Assembly: GCF_000482505.1 (NCBI RefSeq)
Contig: NZ_AXVL01000016.1
Coordinates: forward strand, 10,642 to 74,641
Source: Leptotrichia trevisanii DSM 22070
GTDB lineage: Bacteria; Fusobacteriota; Fusobacteriia; Fusobacteriales; Leptotrichiaceae
Direction of reading: 5' to 3'
Length of the DNA: 64,000 nt
Shown: one piece after another, positions 62,336 through 64,000 of the stretch
Layout of the letters: each line of letters opens with the position of its first letter
Numbering within the stretch: position 1 is the first letter of the stretch
Made by a program: the position numbers and the translations under genes
Notes under the pieces: model-generated
Databases searched by the model: none
What the model was told of the DNA's origin: nothing
What the model saw: the letters and a program-made list of their open reading frames with translations, nothing else

Positions 62336-64000
62336 TTATTTATTTTGTGATCTTTCAGCCATTTTTTTTGCTTTTCTTGCTTCCTCTTTTGCCTTTTGTC
62401 TTCTTTCTTTTCTTTCTTCAACTATAGAATAAGCTACAGGTATAAAGAATAATGTCAGCAATGTACAGAACGAAAGTCCAAACATAACTGCTACCGCCAT
62501 TCCTTGATAATATCCCGAACTTCCCTTACTTGAAAATATCATTGGAGTCCATCCAAGTACTGTTGTAAGAGTTGTCATAAGTATCGGACGTAGCCGTGAA
62601 CCTGCCGCTTCCACAAGTGCCTCCTGAATTTCCATACCCTTTTGCCGCAGACTTGATACGAAATCCAGTAACACAATCGCATTATTAACTGCCATACCAA
62701 ACAACATCAGAATACCAATCATAACAAACATGCTAAGCTGTATTCTCGTTACAGCCAGCCCAAACATTACTCCAATCATTGACAATGGTAACGCCAACAT
62801 CATTATTATCGGTAAAACAAATGATTCAAGCTGTACTGCCAGTACGATATAAATAAGTGCTATTGAAAGAATAAGGGCATTCATAATTTCTCCACCCATT
62901 TCCTGTTGACTTTGGGCATTTCCGGCTGGAGTTATTTTATATCCTGCCGCAGGATTCGTCTTTTGGAATGAATCATTTACAAATTTTGACGCATCATTCA
63001 ACCCTTTTGATTTATCCAGATTTGCCCCTACTGTTACAATTTGAGAACCGTTGTAAGTTTCTATCGAAGCTGCACCTTCCACCTGTTTCATTGTGGCTAT
63101 ATCTCCCAGCCTTACAAACTGCCCCTCACTTGTTTTTATCATTATATTCAGTATTTTGTCAAGTGAATTTTTATATTGATCCTCAAATTCTATATGAACT
63201 TTTAATGTTTCTGTATTTTCGGTAATTTCTATCGGATCTACTCCTAAAACCGTCTGATTCAGCATTCTAGTTATATCTGTAACGCTTAATCCATAACTTT
63301 CGGCTTTCACTCTGTTTACATCCAGTTGTGCCTGTGGGTATCCACCTTCTGATGAAGATTTTACATCCTTAAACCAAGCCTGCTGCTTCATATCCGCCAT
63401 AATCGCATTGGCAATTCTGTTGATTTCTTCAGCGTTATCCCCTTCCACTTGGAAAGAATAGTCTTTTGAAACTGAACGTCCTCCAGCTTTTTGCGGAGAA
63501 ACTGCAATTGTAACGTTTGGAATATTGCTCATTTTTTGACGCATTCTCTCCATAGCCTTCATTGTGTCCTTTTTTACATCGACATTGACTATTGCCGCCT
63601 GAGCATTTACTATTGTAGTATAATTTTTTGTAACAGGATCTTCTTTTACTATCTGCTCCATCTGCTTAGAAATCTCATGTGCCACTTCCACGTCAAGCCC
63701 TGTCGAAAGCTGTGCAACCACCGAATACTCATCATTGTCAATCGTTGGGAAAAATGCTGTTTTTACAGTTTTTCCAAGTCCAAAAACGACTACGATAAAT
63801 AAGACTATTACTCCTATTATAACTACCTTTCTATTTTCAAGTGCCTTTTTTACAAGATTTTTATATTTATCCCTGAAAGCATTAAATCTGTATGCTTTAC
63901 CTGCTGCACCTGATATTTTCTCAATATTAAGAAATATACTCGAAGCCATCGGGATAAACAGCATTGCCACAACAATTGAAGTTGACAGTGCAAACATCAT
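62336..64000 (-). CDS. RND-family efflux transporter, C-terminal part
   Basis: 554 residues are visible; the N-terminus lies beyond the right edge. Periplasmic porter segments (VDNDEYSVVAQLSTGLDVE, TVGANLDKSKG), then membrane helices with YIVLAVQLESFVLPIIMMLALPLSMIGV and LFGMAVNNAIVLLDF, VEAAGSRLRPILMTTLTTVLG, and a Lys/Arg-rich tail are typical of AcrB/HAE1 pumps. The visible length suits half of a protein of about 1000 aa. Substrate is unknown. The adaptor (MFP) and TolC-like partner would be expected to the right. Confidence 0.93.
   Translation of the reverse strand: MMFALSTSIVVAMLFIPMASSIFLNIEKISGAAGKAYRFNAFRDKYKNLVKKALENRKVVIIGVIVLFIVVVFGLGKTVKTAFFPTIDNDEYSVVAQLSTGLDVEVAHEISKQMEQIVKEDPVTKNYTTIVNAQAAIVNVDVKKDTMKAMERMRQKMSNIPNVTIAVSPQKAGGRSVSKDYSFQVEGDNAEEINRIANAIMADMKQQAWFKDVKSSSEGGYPQAQLDVNRVKAESYGLSVTDITRMLNQTVLGVDPIEITENTETLKVHIEFEDQYKNSLDKILNIMIKTSEGQFVRLGDIATMKQVEGAASIETYNGSQIVTVGANLDKSKGLNDASKFVNDSFQKTNPAAGYKITPAGNAQSQQEMGGEIMNALILSIALIYIVLAVQLESFVLPIIMMLALPLSMIGVMFGLAVTRIQLSMFVMIGILMLFGMAVNNAIVLLDFVSSLRQKGMEIQEALVEAAGSRLRPILMTTLTTVLGWTPMIFSSKGSSGYYQGMAVAVMFGLSFCTLLTLFFIPVAYSIVEERKERRQKAKEEARKAKKMAERSQNK

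Noticed and set aside
1-64000. CRISPR array or Cas13/Cas genes, for which Leptotrichia is known
   Set aside because: No regularly spaced direct repeats and no cas-like protein are present in this window.

Overview
The window is AT-rich chromosomal DNA from a strictly fermentative diderm bacterium, most likely Leptotrichia or a close relative (Fusobacteriota). This is an inference from three things: the composition, the mix of outer-membrane genes with Firmicutes-like genes (RNase J, SufU, an alDGS/alMGS glycolipid pair), and an MsrAB-CcdA-thioredoxin-two-component locus of the kind described in Fusobacterium. No rRNA, CRISPR array or cas gene is present.

Layout. 0-6 kb (minus strand): surface polysaccharide genes (manC, kdsD, a Wzx-type flippase, a GT2 glycosyltransferase) running into mnmA. 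6-16 kb (plus): hisS-aspS, a zinc-ribbon protein, an exported unknown, a YbgA-domain gene coupled to a pyrimidine-dimer-glycosylase-like gene, an exported cyclophilin, argG, metF and pdxK. 16-21.4 kb: sufCBD then sufSU, with a second promoter inside the cluster. 21.4-25 kb: a scrap region holding a decayed IS5-type element, an intact IS110-type element, a damaged tRNA-Asn and copies of a repeated leader. 25-30 kb: a large exported two-domain glycoside hydrolase and an outer-membrane protein with a duplicated barrel. 30-34 kb: a B12-binding radical SAM protein and two glycolipid glycosyltransferases. 34-53.6 kb (all minus): housekeeping genes for ribosome assembly and RNA modification (rbgA, rsmI, tlyA, yhbY, rnj, rsfS, rsmE), cell wall (mrdA, DUF212), ctpA, ruvB, acetate metabolism (ackA, pta), ftsY, tsaB, tsaE and rfaE2. 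53.6-55.9 kb: a GNAT gene, the remains of a ToxIN-like type III toxin-antitoxin locus, and an FtsZ-like gene with a changed nucleotide-binding loop. 56.3-61.1 kb (plus): the methionine sulfoxide repair operon with its two-component system. 61.3-64 kb (minus): upp, a PII-like protein and the C-terminal half of an RND transporter.

How genes work together. manC, kdsD, the flippase, GT2 and rfaE2 point to GDP-mannose, Kdo and heptose for an LPS-like surface. alMGS and alDGS should make glucosyl-diacylglycerols. SufCBDSU builds Fe-S clusters. CcdA carries electrons to a periplasmic thioredoxin that can recharge MsrAB, probably under control of the adjacent regulator pair.

The most unusual material is outside ordinary genes. 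Two long intergenic repeats (about 35.5-35.9 and 46.5-46.8 kb) have terminal hairpins whose stems change in a compensatory way while the loop stays the same, and that loop recurs in a third hairpin at 61.2 kb. Other notable points are the relict ToxIN locus, the FtsZ-like protein, the eight-cysteine repeat domain of the glycoside hydrolase, and a family of short degenerate intergenic repeats. All function calls come from reading the sequence and recalled family knowledge; no database search was run.
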